This document shows, piece by piece, positions 23,890-32,866 of a DNA stretch of 64,000 nucleotides. Each line of letters starts with the position of its first letter. Position 1 is the first letter of the stretch. The stretch comes from Haloprofundus marisrubri. Lineage in GTDB: Archaea; Halobacteriota; Halobacteria; Halobacteriales; Haloferacaceae. Position numbers and translations under genes: made by a program. The notes below the pieces were generated by a model. The model searched no databases. It saw only the letters and a list, made by a program, of their open reading frames with translations, and had not been told where the DNA came from. The DNA lies in NCBI RefSeq assembly GCF_001469955.1, contig NZ_LOPU01000001.1, forward strand, positions 16,171-80,170, given 5' to 3'.

Positions 23890-25254
23890 ATGAAGTTGTT
23901 CGGGTCGAGTGGAACGCGCGGGGTGGCGAACGAACAGCTAACCCCCGAGTTCGTCCTCCGGGTGGCGAAAGCCGCCGGAACGGTGTGGAACGTCGACCGT
24001 GCCGCCGTCGCCCGCGACACCCGGACGACCGGCGAGTTGTTCGCAAACGCCGCTGCCAGCGGACTGGCGAGCGTCGGTGTCGACGTCGACCGCCTCGGCG
24101 TCACGCCGACCCCTGCGGTGACGCGCTACTGCGAAGTCGAAGAGATTCCGGGAATCGTCATCACCGCCTCGCACAATCCGCCGGAGTACAACGGCGTCAA
24201 GCTGGTCGGCCCCGACGGCGTCGAACTCGTCGTCGAACGCCTCGAACGCATCGAAGACCACATTCTCGCCGAGGAGTTCGACACCGTCGCGTGGGACGAA
24301 GTCGGCGAGACGCGGCGCGTCGAGTCGGCGAACCGCGATTACGTCGAAGAGATGCTCGCCACCGTCGACCGCGAGAAAATCGCCGCCGGCGATATCAAAG
24401 TCGCCCTCGACCCCGGCCACGGCGCGGGCGCGCTCACCAGTCCCGGGTTCTACCGCGAACTCGGCTGTGAGGTCGTCACCGTCAACGGCCAACCCGACGG
24501 CCACTTCCCCGGCCGAAACCCCGAACCCGTCGAGAAGAACCTCCGCGACCTCGGCAAACTGGTCCGTGCGGCCGACGCCGACGTCGGCATCGCTCACGAC
24601 GGCGACGCCGACCGAGCCATCTTCTTCGACGAACACGGCGAGTACATCGAAGGCGACGCCTCGTTGGCGGCGCTGTCGGCGGCCGGCCTCTCCGAAGGCG
24701 ACACCACCGTCGCCGCAGTAAACGTCTCCCAGCGACTCGTCGACGTCTGCAACGACGTCGGGGCGACGCTCGAACTGACGCCAATCGGCAGCACGAACCT
24801 CATCACCCGAATTCGGGAACTGTGGGCCGAAGGCGAGACCGTCCCGGTCGCCGGCGAGGGCAACGGCGGGGTGTTCTTCCCCGACTACCGGCTGGTCCGC
24901 GACGGCGCGTTCATCGGTGCGAAGTTCCTCGAACTCGTCGCCGAACGGCCGCCGAGCGAAATCGTCGCCCCCTACACCGACTACTACAACGTCCGCGTCA
25001 ACCTCACGTACGACTCGGAGGCCGAACTGACCGCGATGCTCGCCGCCGCCGAGAAGTACGCCGAGAGCGCCGACGCCGAACCGAACACCATCGACGGCCA
25101 CCGCCTCGACTACGGCGACGCGTGGGTGCTCGTCCGACCTTCGGGAACGGAGCCGAAGGTGAGAATCTACGCGGAGGCCCGCGAAGAAGCCCGTGCCGAG
25201 GAGCTGGCCGAGAACGTCCGAGCGGCGCTGACCGCGGCGCTTCCGGACCCGTAA
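23890..25254 (+). CDS. glmM: Phosphoglucosamine mutase / phosphohexomutase
   Basis: 454-residue alpha-D-phosphohexomutase. Active-site phosphoserine Ser94 in ITASHNPPEYNGVK, metal-binding loop AHDGDADRAIFFDE, sugar-binding loop PVAGEGNGGVFFPDYR and phosphate-binding loop VRPSGTEPKVRIYAE are all present, in normal order and spacing. The family interconverts hexose-6- and hexose-1-phosphates; in archaea such enzymes feed UDP-GlcNAc and other sugars for glycoproteins. Glucosamine, glucose or mannose phosphate as substrate cannot be separated with certainty, and haloarchaea carry several paralogues. Own transcription unit, converging with the next gene. Confidence 0.9.
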   Translation: MKLFGSSGTRGVANEQLTPEFVLRVAKAAGTVWNVDRAAVARDTRTTGELFANAAASGLASVGVDVDRLGVTPTPAVTRYCEVEEIPGIVITASHNPPEYNGVKLVGPDGVELVVERLERIEDHILAEEFDTVAWDEVGETRRVESANRDYVEEMLATVDREKIAAGDIKVALDPGHGAGALTSPGFYRELGCEVVTVNGQPDGHFPGRNPEPVEKNLRDLGKLVRAADADVGIAHDGDADRAIFFDEHGEYIEGDASLAALSAAGLSEGDTTVAAVNVSQRLVDVCNDVGATLELTPIGSTNLITRIRELWAEGETVPVAGEGNGGVFFPDYRLVRDGAFIGAKFLELVAERPPSEIVAPYTDYYNVRVNLTYDSEAELTAMLAAAEKYAESADAEPNTIDGHRLDYGDAWVLVRPSGTEPKVRIYAEAREEARAEELAENVRAALTAALPDP

Positions 25255-25259
25255 CGCGA

Positions 25260-25265
25260 TTTTTT
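25260..25265 (+). terminator. T6 run after glmM
   Basis: Six Ts within ten bases of the glmM stop, in the short gap between convergent genes. Archaeal-type oligo-T termination. Confidence 0.55.
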
Positions 25266-25273
25266 CTCGCCGG

Positions 25274-26494
25274 TCACGTCGAGGCGTCGAGCGCAGTCGC
25301 CGACTCGTAGCCGTACTCGTCTACCACGTCACGCAGACGGTCACGAGAGTCCCCGAGCGCCTCCAGCGACTCCGCCACCTCGCCACGTTGCAGGCGTTTT
25401 CGTTCAGTGTCGGTGAGCGACTCTCTCGCCTCGGCGGCGGTTCGGAGTCGGTCGTACTCCGTATCTTCGGCTAGATACCGGAGTTCCCGACAGCGGGCGA
25501 CGACGTCGTCGGGGGCGAACCGCGAGACAAGCGAGACGAGTTCTGACACGCGAAACCGGAGTTCCTCGGCCGACGGCGGCGGCCACGACACTCGGAGCGG
25601 TCCGCCGTCGAGACGGCGCAGGTACGTCCGGTTCACCGCGACGCGGGCTTTCAGTTCGCTCGGGTCGGCGACGAAGTGCGAGAGTTTCGAGTTCGAGTAG
25701 TCGGCGTACTCCAACAGCTCCGGAATCGAGTCGTCGCCCACCTCGGCCGACTGGACGTACTCGCGGAGGTCCGTCGGCGGCGCATCGTAGTCGACCAGTG
25801 GATAGCCGGCGGCCGTCGAAAGAAACGAGAGCACGTCGCGGGCGCTCGTCTCGCGTTTGTACGTCTCGAACGCCTCCGCCACTGCGTCGTTGTAGGCCCG
25901 AATCGGCTCCCGGATTCGGGCGACGGGCGCATCGAGGTCCGCCTCGCCGAGTCGTTGTAGTCGATTGAGTTCGGCGAGTCGTTCCTCGACGGTCGAGAGA
26001 CATCGCTCAGCGTCTCTCGTGGCGGTCCGGTGTCGCTCCCGCGCGGCGTCTCGTTTCTCGACCAGCGCAGCCACGTCGGCGGCCGGTTCCAGTGCGTCGC
26101 GGGCAGCGTGAAAGTGTTTCTCGCTCAGACGACGGCGGTCGAGTACGTCGTTGGCCGCCTCGAACGCGTCGGCGGCGGGGGCGTCGTCGTCGACCCCCTC
26201 GACGAGTTCGAGGAACTTCTGTTCAAATTCGACGAACGCGCCGAAATCACCCGTGCCGGTGGCACGGTCCTCGTACCGGTCGAGGAGCGCCGTCGCGCGG
26301 TCGTACGCGTCGGCGACGGATGTGACAGCAGTTGTGCCTCGGTCGGCGATGGCCGTCTCGGCGTCGCGGCGGGCCTCGTACGCCGTTCGAAGTTCGTCGG
26401 CGGCGGCGTCTGCACACGAGACGAGCGACGAGTCGGATTCGGGGGCACCGGTTCCGCCGTGTTCGTCACTCGTCGAATGGTCCGCGTCGGTCAT
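25274..26494 (-). CDS. Coiled-coil-rich haloarchaeal protein, function unknown
   Basis: 406 residues from the ATG at 26492-26494, just five bases after the hisI stop. The N-terminal 230 residues are nearly all charged helix (DELRTAYEARRDAETAIADR, EKRDAARERHRTATRDAERC, RCLSTVEERLAELNRLQRLG), suggesting a long coiled coil. The middle and end contain a more ordered domain (YADYSNSKLSHFVADPSELK, ARVAVNRTYLRRLDGG, PLRVSWPPPSAEELRFRVSE). I do not recognise a named family. Placement behind hisI suggests co-transcription but not a histidine role. No signal peptide or membrane segment. Confidence 0.75.
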   Translation of the reverse strand: MTDADHSTSDEHGGTGAPESDSSLVSCADAAADELRTAYEARRDAETAIADRGTTAVTSVADAYDRATALLDRYEDRATGTGDFGAFVEFEQKFLELVEGVDDDAPAADAFEAANDVLDRRRLSEKHFHAARDALEPAADVAALVEKRDAARERHRTATRDAERCLSTVEERLAELNRLQRLGEADLDAPVARIREPIRAYNDAVAEAFETYKRETSARDVLSFLSTAAGYPLVDYDAPPTDLREYVQSAEVGDDSIPELLEYADYSNSKLSHFVADPSELKARVAVNRTYLRRLDGGPLRVSWPPPSAEELRFRVSELVSLVSRFAPDDVVARCRELRYLAEDTEYDRLRTAAEARESLTDTERKRLQRGEVAESLEALGDSRDRLRDVVDEYGYESATALDAST

Positions 26495-26498
26495 GGGT

Positions 26499-26858
26499 TC
26501 AGTAGACGTCGTCGGGGTCGAAGACACGTTCGCCGACCTGCTCGCCCTCGACGGTCCGGTAGAAACAGGAGCGGTGGCCCGTGTGACATGCGCCGCCGGA
26601 CTGGTCGACGAGATACAGCAGCGTATCGGCGTCGCAGTCGACGCGAACCTCTCTCACGTCTTGGGTGTGCCCGCTCGTCGCGCCTTTCTCCCAGAGTTCG
26701 TCGCGGCTTCGAGAGTAGTAGTGTGCGCGACCCGTCTCGCGGGTCCGTTCGAGCGCCTCGGGCGAGACGTACGCCAGCATCAACACCTCGCCGGAGTCTG
26801 CGTCCTGGGCGACGGCGGGAACGAGGCCATCGTCGCCGAACTCCACGTCGACAGTCAT
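26499..26858 (-). CDS. hisI: Phosphoribosyl-AMP cyclohydrolase
   Basis: Third step of histidine synthesis: opens the adenine ring of phosphoribosyl-AMP. 119 residues from the ATG at 26856-26858, normal for a monofunctional HisI. Seen: [40 protein letters not shown], the metal-binding [20 protein letters not shown] and [13 protein letters not shown]. The zinc and magnesium ligands in DCDAD and the CHTG/C pair are intact. The longer ORF upstream of the ATG adds a Cys/Arg-rich stretch without family support. Probably co-transcribed with the coiled-coil gene downstream; hisA and hisB are elsewhere in the window. Confidence 0.95.
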   Translation of the reverse strand: MTVDVEFGDDGLVPAVAQDADSGEVLMLAYVSPEALERTRETGRAHYYSRSRDELWEKGATSGHTQDVREVRVDCDADTLLYLVDQSGGACHTGHRSCFYRTVEGEQVGERVFDPDDVY

Positions 26859-26907
26859 AGATGGACAGTTGCGGGTGTGGCCGATATGTCTTGTGCGTTT
26901 TCGACGC

Positions 26908-27909
26908 TCACACCAACCCGACCGCACCGAGAACCCCGAACAGTACGTCGCCGTAGGTCAGCGCGACGAGCAGGCCGACAAACATCGGGACGATGAAGGG
27001 GAGGCCGGGCATCATCCACACCTCCTCGCGGGTCGACACGAGGTCGAGGCCGTTTCGGAGTTTCTCGGGCGTCGTCCCGTACGCGCTCCACTCCAGCGAA
27101 TTCAAGAACTTCTCGGCGGCCCACGGGTCCTCGTAGTCGGTGGAGTTCTGTTCGGGTCGCTCTCGAACGACAGCGCCACCGTCGGCGACGGTGGGGCTAT
27201 CGGATGGAGCGTCGTCGACCGAGCCGTCGCCGACGGGGTACGTCTCGGTGACGCTCTCGGGGTCGCGGTGGGCGTCGGGGTCGGCACGGAGCGCCGACAG
27301 CGTCGTGCCGCGCCAGCGCAGGTACATCCGAAGCGCGTCGAGGTCGAGTCCATTGCGGGTGTAGCCGTCGGGCGTCTCGAACAGACTGCCGTGGCGAGTC
27401 GACAGCGAGTCGACCGAGACGGGTCGTCCGAGGAACATCACCGGCGAGAACTGCCGAGTGACGAGATTTCGGAGACCGAGTACGAGCGGGTACGCGACGG
27501 CGACGAGAACGGCGTTCGTCAGAATCGTGAACGAGAACACGCCGAGCGTCGTCTCGACGAACGGGAGTTCGACGCCGGAGACGAGATACGAGGGAAACGT
27601 CGGGAAGATGAGCGCGAGCACGATGAGCGCCTTCGCGTCCGCCGCGCCGAACCCGCCGATGTACCAGAACGCGTAGCCGATGGGCGCGACGAAGAACACG
27701 CTGATGCCGACCTGCAGGAGAAACAGCGAGTCGAGCGGGCCGAACGGGTACGTCGCCCAGAGGTCCCACCCCAACAAGACGATGCCGAGCGCTGCCAGCG
27801 GCGGCCACATGCGGTTGGGGAGGCGGCGCGTCTTCACGTCGCGCCACGCGGCCCACAGGAAGACGGGGACGACGAGCAAGCGCAGTAAATCCGGCATCGT
27901 ACCGAGCAT
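26908..27909 (-). CDS. pibD: Archaeal prepilin peptidase (A24 family, PibD type)
   Basis: Membrane aspartic protease that cleaves the class III signal peptides of archaellins and type IV-like pilins. First catalytic Asp in [20 protein letters not shown]; second in [19 protein letters not shown], a GxAD-type form of the GxGD motif. Six or so membrane helices are split by an unusually long polar loop of about 140 residues (from [17 protein letters not shown] to [15 protein letters not shown]) before the last two hydrophobic stretches. The start may be at 27909 (MLGTM) or 27897 (MPDLLRLL). A TATA-like tatttta at 27933-27939 on the minus strand fits a leaderless mRNA. Confidence 0.88.
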   Translation of the reverse strand: MLGTMPDLLRLLVVPVFLWAAWRDVKTRRLPNRMWPPLAALGIVLLGWDLWATYPFGPLDSLFLLQVGISVFFVAPIGYAFWYIGGFGAADAKALIVLALIFPTFPSYLVSGVELPFVETTLGVFSFTILTNAVLVAVAYPLVLGLRNLVTRQFSPVMFLGRPVSVDSLSTRHGSLFETPDGYTRNGLDLDALRMYLRWRGTTLSALRADPDAHRDPESVTETYPVGDGSVDDAPSDSPTVADGGAVVRERPEQNSTDYEDPWAAEKFLNSLEWSAYGTTPEKLRNGLDLVSTREEVWMMPGLPFIVPMFVGLLVALTYGDVLFGVLGAVGLV

Positions 27910-28043
27910 GATTCGCCCGTTGTAGGTCGGTAAAATAGGTGTTGTGGTCGCGCCACGACAGTTCGGAAAACAGGACGGTTCGGGAAACGTCGAACGGCGG
28001 AGCTACTGGACGGTAACTGCGCTGCTCTGCGGGTCAGTCGTCG

Positions 28044-28050
28044 AAAAATT
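28044..28050 (-). terminator. Oligo-T run after the ferredoxin gene
   Basis: AATTTTT on the minus strand about 63 bases past the ferredoxin stop; plausible archaeal terminator with no hairpin. Confidence 0.35.
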
Positions 28051-28112
28051 GGGGTGTTTGTGTCCGTACGAGTCGCGTCGGCGGCGTCCAGCGGTTTGCT
28101 GGCGTGCCGAAC

Positions 28113-28502
28113 TTAGATGACGCGGTTCTGCAGGTAGTCGAGGTGCTTGGCGTTGTACACGATCTGCACCTCGTCCGCAGCGGGCGAACCGATGCAGGTG
28201 AGACGGACAGCCTTCTCGTCGACTTCTTCGTCGGAGAGAATCTGCTGCATGTCCATCTCGATTTCGCCTTCCTTGAGGATGGCGGCACAGTTCGCACACG
28301 CGCCTGCACGGCAGGAGAACGGCCAGTCGTAACCCTGCGCCTCGGCGGCTTCGAGGATGTATTCGCCCTCGTTGACGTCGAGTGAACCGTAGTCCTCCTC
28401 GTCGAGGCCGGCGTCTGCGGCGTTGTCGAAGAGGTCGTCGTCGTCGAGGTCCCAACCCTGGTCGTCCAGTACTTCGTAGTTAAGGTATTCTACCGTGGGC
28501 AT
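28113..28502 (-). CDS. fdx: Halobacterial 2Fe-2S ferredoxin
   Basis: Plant-type ferredoxin carrying electrons in the cytoplasm, for example from pyruvate and 2-oxoglutarate ferredoxin oxidoreductases. 129 residues, starting [20 protein letters not shown], with the acidic insert ([20 protein letters not shown]) that characterises haloarchaeal ferredoxins. Cluster ligands are Cys64, Cys69, Cys72 and Cys103 (CRAGACANC and LTCIGS). The ATG at 28500-28502 is chosen over upstream in-frame starts because the N-terminus then matches the known protein. Monocistronic. With the 2-oxoacid dehydrogenase operon in the same window, both electron routes for pyruvate oxidation are represented here. Confidence 0.96.
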   Translation of the reverse strand: MPTVEYLNYEVLDDQGWDLDDDDLFDNAADAGLDEEDYGSLDVNEGEYILEAAEAQGYDWPFSCRAGACANCAAILKEGEIEMDMQQILSDEEVDEKAVRLTCIGSPAADEVQIVYNAKHLDYLQNRVI

Positions 28503-28604
28503 CACCCATTGGTTCGGCACCCATACCATTAGACTTTGCTGTTCAGCCCTGGAGTCGTGTGGTGATTCCGAGGACGAAAACGGACGCACGGAACCGAACA
28601 CCAC

Positions 28605-29744
28605 CTACAACGGCACGAACGTGAAGAGCAGGAACGACGCTACCGCCGACAGCGAGGGGGTGAGAATCCAAAAGAAGATGACACGACCGGTCGTCCCGGG
28701 GTTGAACAGGTCGTTGGCGGTGAGTTCGTCGCTCTCGTCGCCGACGCGGGGGACTTCCTCCTGGCGTTCGGCCGCCAGCGCGTTCACCGAGACGTTCGGT
28801 CCCTCGCCGCGGACCGCCTGTCCGAGCGTCACCGTCCGCGTGGCGCGGCCCCACCCGAGGCCGACGATGCTCATCGTCGCGCTCACCGCGAGACTCGCGG
28901 GGATGCCCAGCGCCGACAGCACGGCGATGAGCGTCGCGCTGACGACTTCGACGATGAGCGCCGCCAGAATAGGGAGGTCGGTGAGGTCGTTGCCGACGGT
29001 GTCGAGCGTCCGCCGTGCGATGGTGAACGCGCCGAGTGCGATAGCGCCGCCCGCCAACAGCACCCCTTGGTCGATGGGAACCGCCCCGTTGCCGACCAGT
29101 GGGGCGACGGCGTTGGCGGCGTTGGACGCGCCCGCCGAAAACGCCATGTAGCACGCGATAGCGACGACGAGTATCGCCCCGCCGAACTCGCGCATCGTCG
29201 TCCCCGGGCCGAGTTTCGGTAGCGGCGTGTACTCGACGAGGGGACCGTCGCTGCTGTCGATGACGAACCGGGCGTCGAGATACGGGTAGACGTAGCGGCC
29301 GATGACCGCACAGACCCAGAAGGCGAGAATCGGTGCGACAATCCACCACGAGACGATTTCGAGCATCTTCGGCTGGTTCAGCGTGTCCGTCGCCAGTCCG
29401 AGGCCGGCGATAGCGCCGACGGCCGTCATCGACGTTGAGGCGGGCACCCCGAAGGTGTTCGAGACCAACAGCGCAAGCCCGACGAACAGCAGAACGGCGA
29501 CGCTAGCGGCGAGAGTAAACTGACTCTGGGGGACGATTTCGCCGCCCATCGTTTCGACGACTTCCCGGCCCACAGTCCACCCGCCGAGCAGTGCGAACAC
29601 CGCCATCAGCGAGGCGGCGACGAGTTTGTTCACCACACCGCTGCCGACGGCGGGGCCGAACGCGACGCCGGTTGAGGAGCCACCGATGTTGAATCCGACG
29701 AAGATGGCGACCAGAATGCCGACGGCGAGGAGAACTTCTACCAC
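28605..29744 (-). CDS. PiT-family anion permease (inorganic phosphate transporter), paralogue 1
   Basis: 379 residues from GTG at 29744, about ten membrane helices in two inverted halves. Family marks: N-half VGFNIGGSSTGVAFGPAVGS, ASTSMTAVGAIAGLGLAT and the C-half AFSAGASNAANAVAPLVGNG, then TVGNDLTDL and STVSIVG-like ends. The canonical GANDVANA motif is altered: both halves lack the Asp that is needed for Na+-coupled phosphate transport in studied PiT proteins. So this may be a phosphate, sulfate or other anion carrier with different coupling. No phoU-like gene is next to it. It is followed by the ferredoxin gene and preceded by a close paralogue on the same strand. Confidence 0.87.
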   Translation of the reverse strand: MVEVLLAVGILVAIFVGFNIGGSSTGVAFGPAVGSGVVNKLVAASLMAVFALLGGWTVGREVVETMGGEIVPQSQFTLAASVAVLLFVGLALLVSNTFGVPASTSMTAVGAIAGLGLATDTLNQPKMLEIVSWWIVAPILAFWVCAVIGRYVYPYLDARFVIDSSDGPLVEYTPLPKLGPGTTMREFGGAILVVAIACYMAFSAGASNAANAVAPLVGNGAVPIDQGVLLAGGAIALGAFTIARRTLDTVGNDLTDLPILAALIVEVVSATLIAVLSALGIPASLAVSATMSIVGLGWGRATRTVTLGQAVRGEGPNVSVNALAAERQEEVPRVGDESDELTANDLFNPGTTGRVIFFWILTPSLSAVASFLLFTFVPL

Positions 29745-29820
29745 GGGGTAGAATTACTCTCGAAAGACGGTTAAGCCGTCCGCATTCGGACCGGCGCTGT
29801 CGGCTGTTTCGGAGGAACGT

Positions 29821-31023
29821 TCAGAAGAACGGCGCGAACCGGAACACCGTGTAGGCGGCGACGGTGGCCAGCGCCGGGACGAGATTCTGGAGGAGGACGA
29901 TTCGGGCCGTCGTCGCCGGTCGGTACAGTTCGGCCGTCGCGGCCGTCTCGTTCGGCGCGAGCGGCGGTTCCTCGGCCACCTCGTCGGCGGTTCCGAACCC
30001 GGTCGACGCCGACTGTGTGGACGCCGCCGACTGCGTAGATGCCTCCGAGGATGCCGTCGCCGCGGGCGCGCCGACGCTTTCTGTGGGTGTGCCGGGAAGC
30101 GTCGACCCTTCCGCGCGGGTCGCCCGCCCCCACCCGAGACCGACGATGCTCATCGTGGCGATGACGACGAAACTCGCCGGGATACCGAGTATCGAGAGAA
30201 CGGTGACGAGACTCGCACTCACCGTGGCGACGACGAGCGCCGCCGCCAGCGGGAGGTCGGTGAGGTCGTTGCCGACGGTGTCGAGCGTCCGCCGCGCGAT
30301 GGTGAGTGCCCCCAAGCCGATAGCGCCCGCCGCGAGCAGAATTCCTTGGTTCATCGTCACCGACCCGTTGCCGACCAGCGGGGCGACGGCGTTGGCGACG
30401 TTGGATGCGCCCGCCGAAAACGCCATGTAGCACGCGATGCCGACGACGAGCGCCGTTCCGCCGAGTTCACGCATCGTCGTGTTCGGGCCGAGTTGTGGGC
30501 GAGGAGTGAACTCCAACAGCGGCCCGTCAGACTGTCTGACTGCGATTCGGCCGGCGATTTCGTCGTACGCGTAGCGACCGACGACGGCGCTCACCCAGAA
30601 GCCGACGATGGGTGCGACGAACCACCACGAGACGATTTCGAGGACGACGCCCGTGTTCAACCGGTTCGAGGCGAGGCCGAATCCGGCGATAGCGCCGACG
30701 GCCGTCATCGACGTGGAGGCCGGTACCCCGAAGACGTTCGAGACGAACAGCGCGAAGCCGATGAAAAACAGCATGGCGATACTCACCGAGAGCGTGAACG
30801 GGTCGCCCGTGACGAGGTCGCTGCCGAGAGTGTCGACGACGCGGCGGCCGACGGTCCACCCGCCGATGAGCGCGAACACCGCCATCAGGCCGCCGGCGGC
30901 GAGTTTCGACACCGCACCGCTGCCGACCGCCGGACCGAATGCGACACCGGTGTTCGACCCGCCGATGTTGAACCCGACGAAGACGGCGACGATAATACCG
31001 AGCACGAAGAGGAGAGACGACAC
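29821..31023 (-). CDS. PiT-family anion permease, paralogue 2
   Basis: 400 residues from GTG at 31023. Nearly the same plan as the neighbour: VGFNIGGSNTGVAFGPAVGS, PASTSMTAVGAIAGFGLAS, AFSAGASNVANAVAPLVGNG, so the two genes are a tandem duplication. The Asp of the PiT motif is absent here too. It differs in the cytoplasmic loop after TMSIVGLGWGRATRAEGST, which is a low-complexity Ser/Thr/Ala/Gln stretch (ASTQSAASTQSAS) in place of the charged loop of paralogue 1. The two copies may differ in regulation or affinity. 76 bases separate the two genes. Confidence 0.87.
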   Translation of the reverse strand: MSSLLFVLGIIVAVFVGFNIGGSNTGVAFGPAVGSGAVSKLAAGGLMAVFALIGGWTVGRRVVDTLGSDLVTGDPFTLSVSIAMLFFIGFALFVSNVFGVPASTSMTAVGAIAGFGLASNRLNTGVVLEIVSWWFVAPIVGFWVSAVVGRYAYDEIAGRIAVRQSDGPLLEFTPRPQLGPNTTMRELGGTALVVGIACYMAFSAGASNVANAVAPLVGNGSVTMNQGILLAAGAIGLGALTIARRTLDTVGNDLTDLPLAAALVVATVSASLVTVLSILGIPASFVVIATMSIVGLGWGRATRAEGSTLPGTPTESVGAPAATASSEASTQSAASTQSASTGFGTADEVAEEPPLAPNETAATAELYRPATTARIVLLQNLVPALATVAAYTVFRFAPFF

Positions 31024-31142
31024 TATCCGTGGTTGGCGCGAGAGTCACATAAGCCCCCGGTTCCGGGTGACGAGCGGACGGCAGGTCCGACCGGACGACT
31101 CCGACCGGGGTGCTTTACTCACCGTGGCACTCAGCGTCTGCC

Positions 31143-31865
31143 ATGAGCCACTTCCCGGAGTTCGAGGTCGTTCCCGCAGTCGACGTACAGGACGGCGAAG
31201 TCGTCCAACTGGTGCAGGGCGAACGCGGGACCGAGAAGCGCTACGGCGACCCCGTCGAGGCGGCGCGGCGGTGGGTCGACGAGGGCGCGGAGACGCTCCA
31301 CCTCGTGGATTTGGACGGCGCGTTCGAGGGGCAACGCGAGAACGCCGCAGCCATCGAAGCCATCGTCGACGCGACGGACGTCGCCGTGCAGGTCGGCGGC
31401 GGTATCCGAACCGCAGCGGACGCAGTCGCGCTGCTCGACGGCGGCGTCGACCGGGTCATCCTCGGCACGGCGGCCATCGAGAACCCCGACATCGTCGGCG
31501 AGATAAGCGACGAGTACCCGGAGTCGGTGATGGTGAGTCTCGACGCAAAGGATGGGGAAGTCGTCGTCTCGGGGTGGACCGAGGGGACTGGGCTGGACCC
31601 GGTGGAGGCGGCGGCGCGCTACGAGAAACTCGGCGCGGGCGCGATTCTGTTCACCGACGTCGACGTCGAAGGGCAGTTAGAAGGCGTGCAGACCGACCGA
31701 ATCGAGCGTCTCCCCGACGCCGTCGACATTCCCGTCGTCGCCAGCGGCGGCGTCGCCACCGTCGACGACGTGCGGGCGCTCCGAGAGGCGGGCGCGGCGG
31801 CCGTCGTCGTGGGGACGGCACTGTACGAGGGGCAGTTCACGCTCCGCGAGGCGATGTCGGCGTAA
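31143..31865 (+). CDS. hisA: ProFAR isomerase (1-(5-phosphoribosyl)-5-[(5-phosphoribosylamino)methylideneamino] imidazole-4-carboxamide isomerase)
   Basis: Fourth step of histidine synthesis, an Amadori rearrangement on a TIM barrel. 240 residues from the ATG at 31143. Typical strands: EVVPAVDVQDGEVVQLVQGE with the catalytic Asp, LHLVDLDGAFEG, VQVGGGIRTAADAVALLDGG, RVILGTAAIENPDIV, MVSLDAKDGEVVVSGWTEGT with the second Asp, GAILFTDVDVEGQLEG and VVASGGVATVDDV. The two phosphate-binding loops (GGGIRT and SGGVAT) are visible. TATA-like gctttactca about 27-36 bases before the ATG fits a leaderless message. Confidence 0.97.
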   Translation: MSHFPEFEVVPAVDVQDGEVVQLVQGERGTEKRYGDPVEAARRWVDEGAETLHLVDLDGAFEGQRENAAAIEAIVDATDVAVQVGGGIRTAADAVALLDGGVDRVILGTAAIENPDIVGEISDEYPESVMVSLDAKDGEVVVSGWTEGTGLDPVEAAARYEKLGAGAILFTDVDVEGQLEGVQTDRIERLPDAVDIPVVASGGVATVDDVRALREAGAAAVVVGTALYEGQFTLREAMSA

Positions 31866-31905
31866 GTGACTGCGCCGACGGAGATACCGAAGACGACGCG
31901 ACGAC

Positions 31906-32070
31906 TCAGTGACGGAACCGGCAGCCGACACCGCGTTCGAGCGTGTCGACGGTGCCGACGGCCGCGAGCAGCACGAGGCCGAACCCGAGTACCACGCCGG
32001 TAAACGTCATCGACGACAGGAACAGCACTCCCACGACGAGTGTGAGCGCTATCGTCAGTTCGCGCTTCAT
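31906..32070 (-). CDS. 54-residue membrane protein between hisA and hisB
   Basis: Minus strand from the ATG at 32068-32070 to TGA at 31906-31908. The start reads MKRELTIALTLVVGVLFLSS, followed by MTFTGVVLGFGLVLLAAVG and a charged end TVDTLERGVGCRFRH. Two transmembrane helices joined by a short turn. Codon use resembles that of neighbours. No named family recognised; small proteins of this shape beside his genes are common in haloarchaea. Transcribed against its flanks, so it has its own promoter. Confidence 0.65.
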   Translation of the reverse strand: MKRELTIALTLVVGVLFLSSMTFTGVVLGFGLVLLAAVGTVDTLERGVGCRFRH

Positions 32071-32245
32071 CGATGGTCGGTAGAGGCGCTTCAGTCATAT
32101 GAAGCGGTAGCAGACGGGCGTCTGCCTTGCGTCATACGATTGTGAACGTTTTGTCGGTTTCGTAGAGCGAGAACGAAAGGTGAACGCCGGAGTCGAAGGG
32201 GCCACGGAGCGCAACGGTGATACGCGCCGCGTCCGAGAAGCGAGC

Positions 32246-32839
32246 ATGAGCGACCGGACGGCCGCCGTGTTCCGCGAGACGGCGGAGACCACCATCGACC
32301 TCTCTCTCGACATCGACGGCAACGGCGAGGCCGACATCGACACCGGAATCGGCTTCTTCGACCACATGCTGACCGCGTTCGCCAAACACGGCCTCTTCGA
32401 CCTCGACGTCGAGTGCGACGGCGACCTGCACGTCGACGACCACCACACCGTCGAGGACGTCGCCATCGTCCTCGGCGAGGCGTTTGCGGACGCCCTCGGC
32501 GACAAGCGCGGCATCGTCCGCTACGCCGACCGGAAAGTTCCCTTGGACGAGGCCGTCGTCGGCGTCGTCGTCGACGTGAGCGGCCGCCCGCACTTCGGCT
32601 TCGAAGGCGAGTTCTCGCAAGAAACCATCGGCGAGTTCACGAGCGACATGGCGCGACATTTCGCGTACTCGCTTTCGATGAACGCCGGCCTGACGCTCCA
32701 CGTCGACGTCGAACGCGGCGTCAACGCCCACCACGAGGTGGAGGCGCTGTTCAAGGCGCTCACCCGTGCGCTCGACGACGCGACCCGCATCGACGAGCGT
32801 CGCGCCGACGATACGCCGAGTACCAAAGGCGAACTGTAG
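32246..32839 (+). CDS. hisB: Imidazoleglycerol-phosphate dehydratase
   Basis: Sixth enzyme of histidine synthesis, removes water from imidazole-glycerol-phosphate with Mn2+. 197 residues from the ATG at 32246, monofunctional archaeal form without the HAD phosphatase domain. Duplicated metal-binding segments: [20 protein letters not shown] with [17 protein letters not shown] in the first half, and the second-half equivalents [20 protein letters not shown] and [20 protein letters not shown]. All expected His and Glu ligands are there. It ends STKGEL, the usual C-terminus of the family. Confidence 0.97.
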   Translation: MSDRTAAVFRETAETTIDLSLDIDGNGEADIDTGIGFFDHMLTAFAKHGLFDLDVECDGDLHVDDHHTVEDVAIVLGEAFADALGDKRGIVRYADRKVPLDEAVVGVVVDVSGRPHFGFEGEFSQETIGEFTSDMARHFAYSLSMNAGLTLHVDVERGVNAHHEVEALFKALTRALDDATRIDERRADDTPSTKGEL

Positions 32840-32866
32840 CTGTCGTCGGCGACATCTCGCTTCTCC

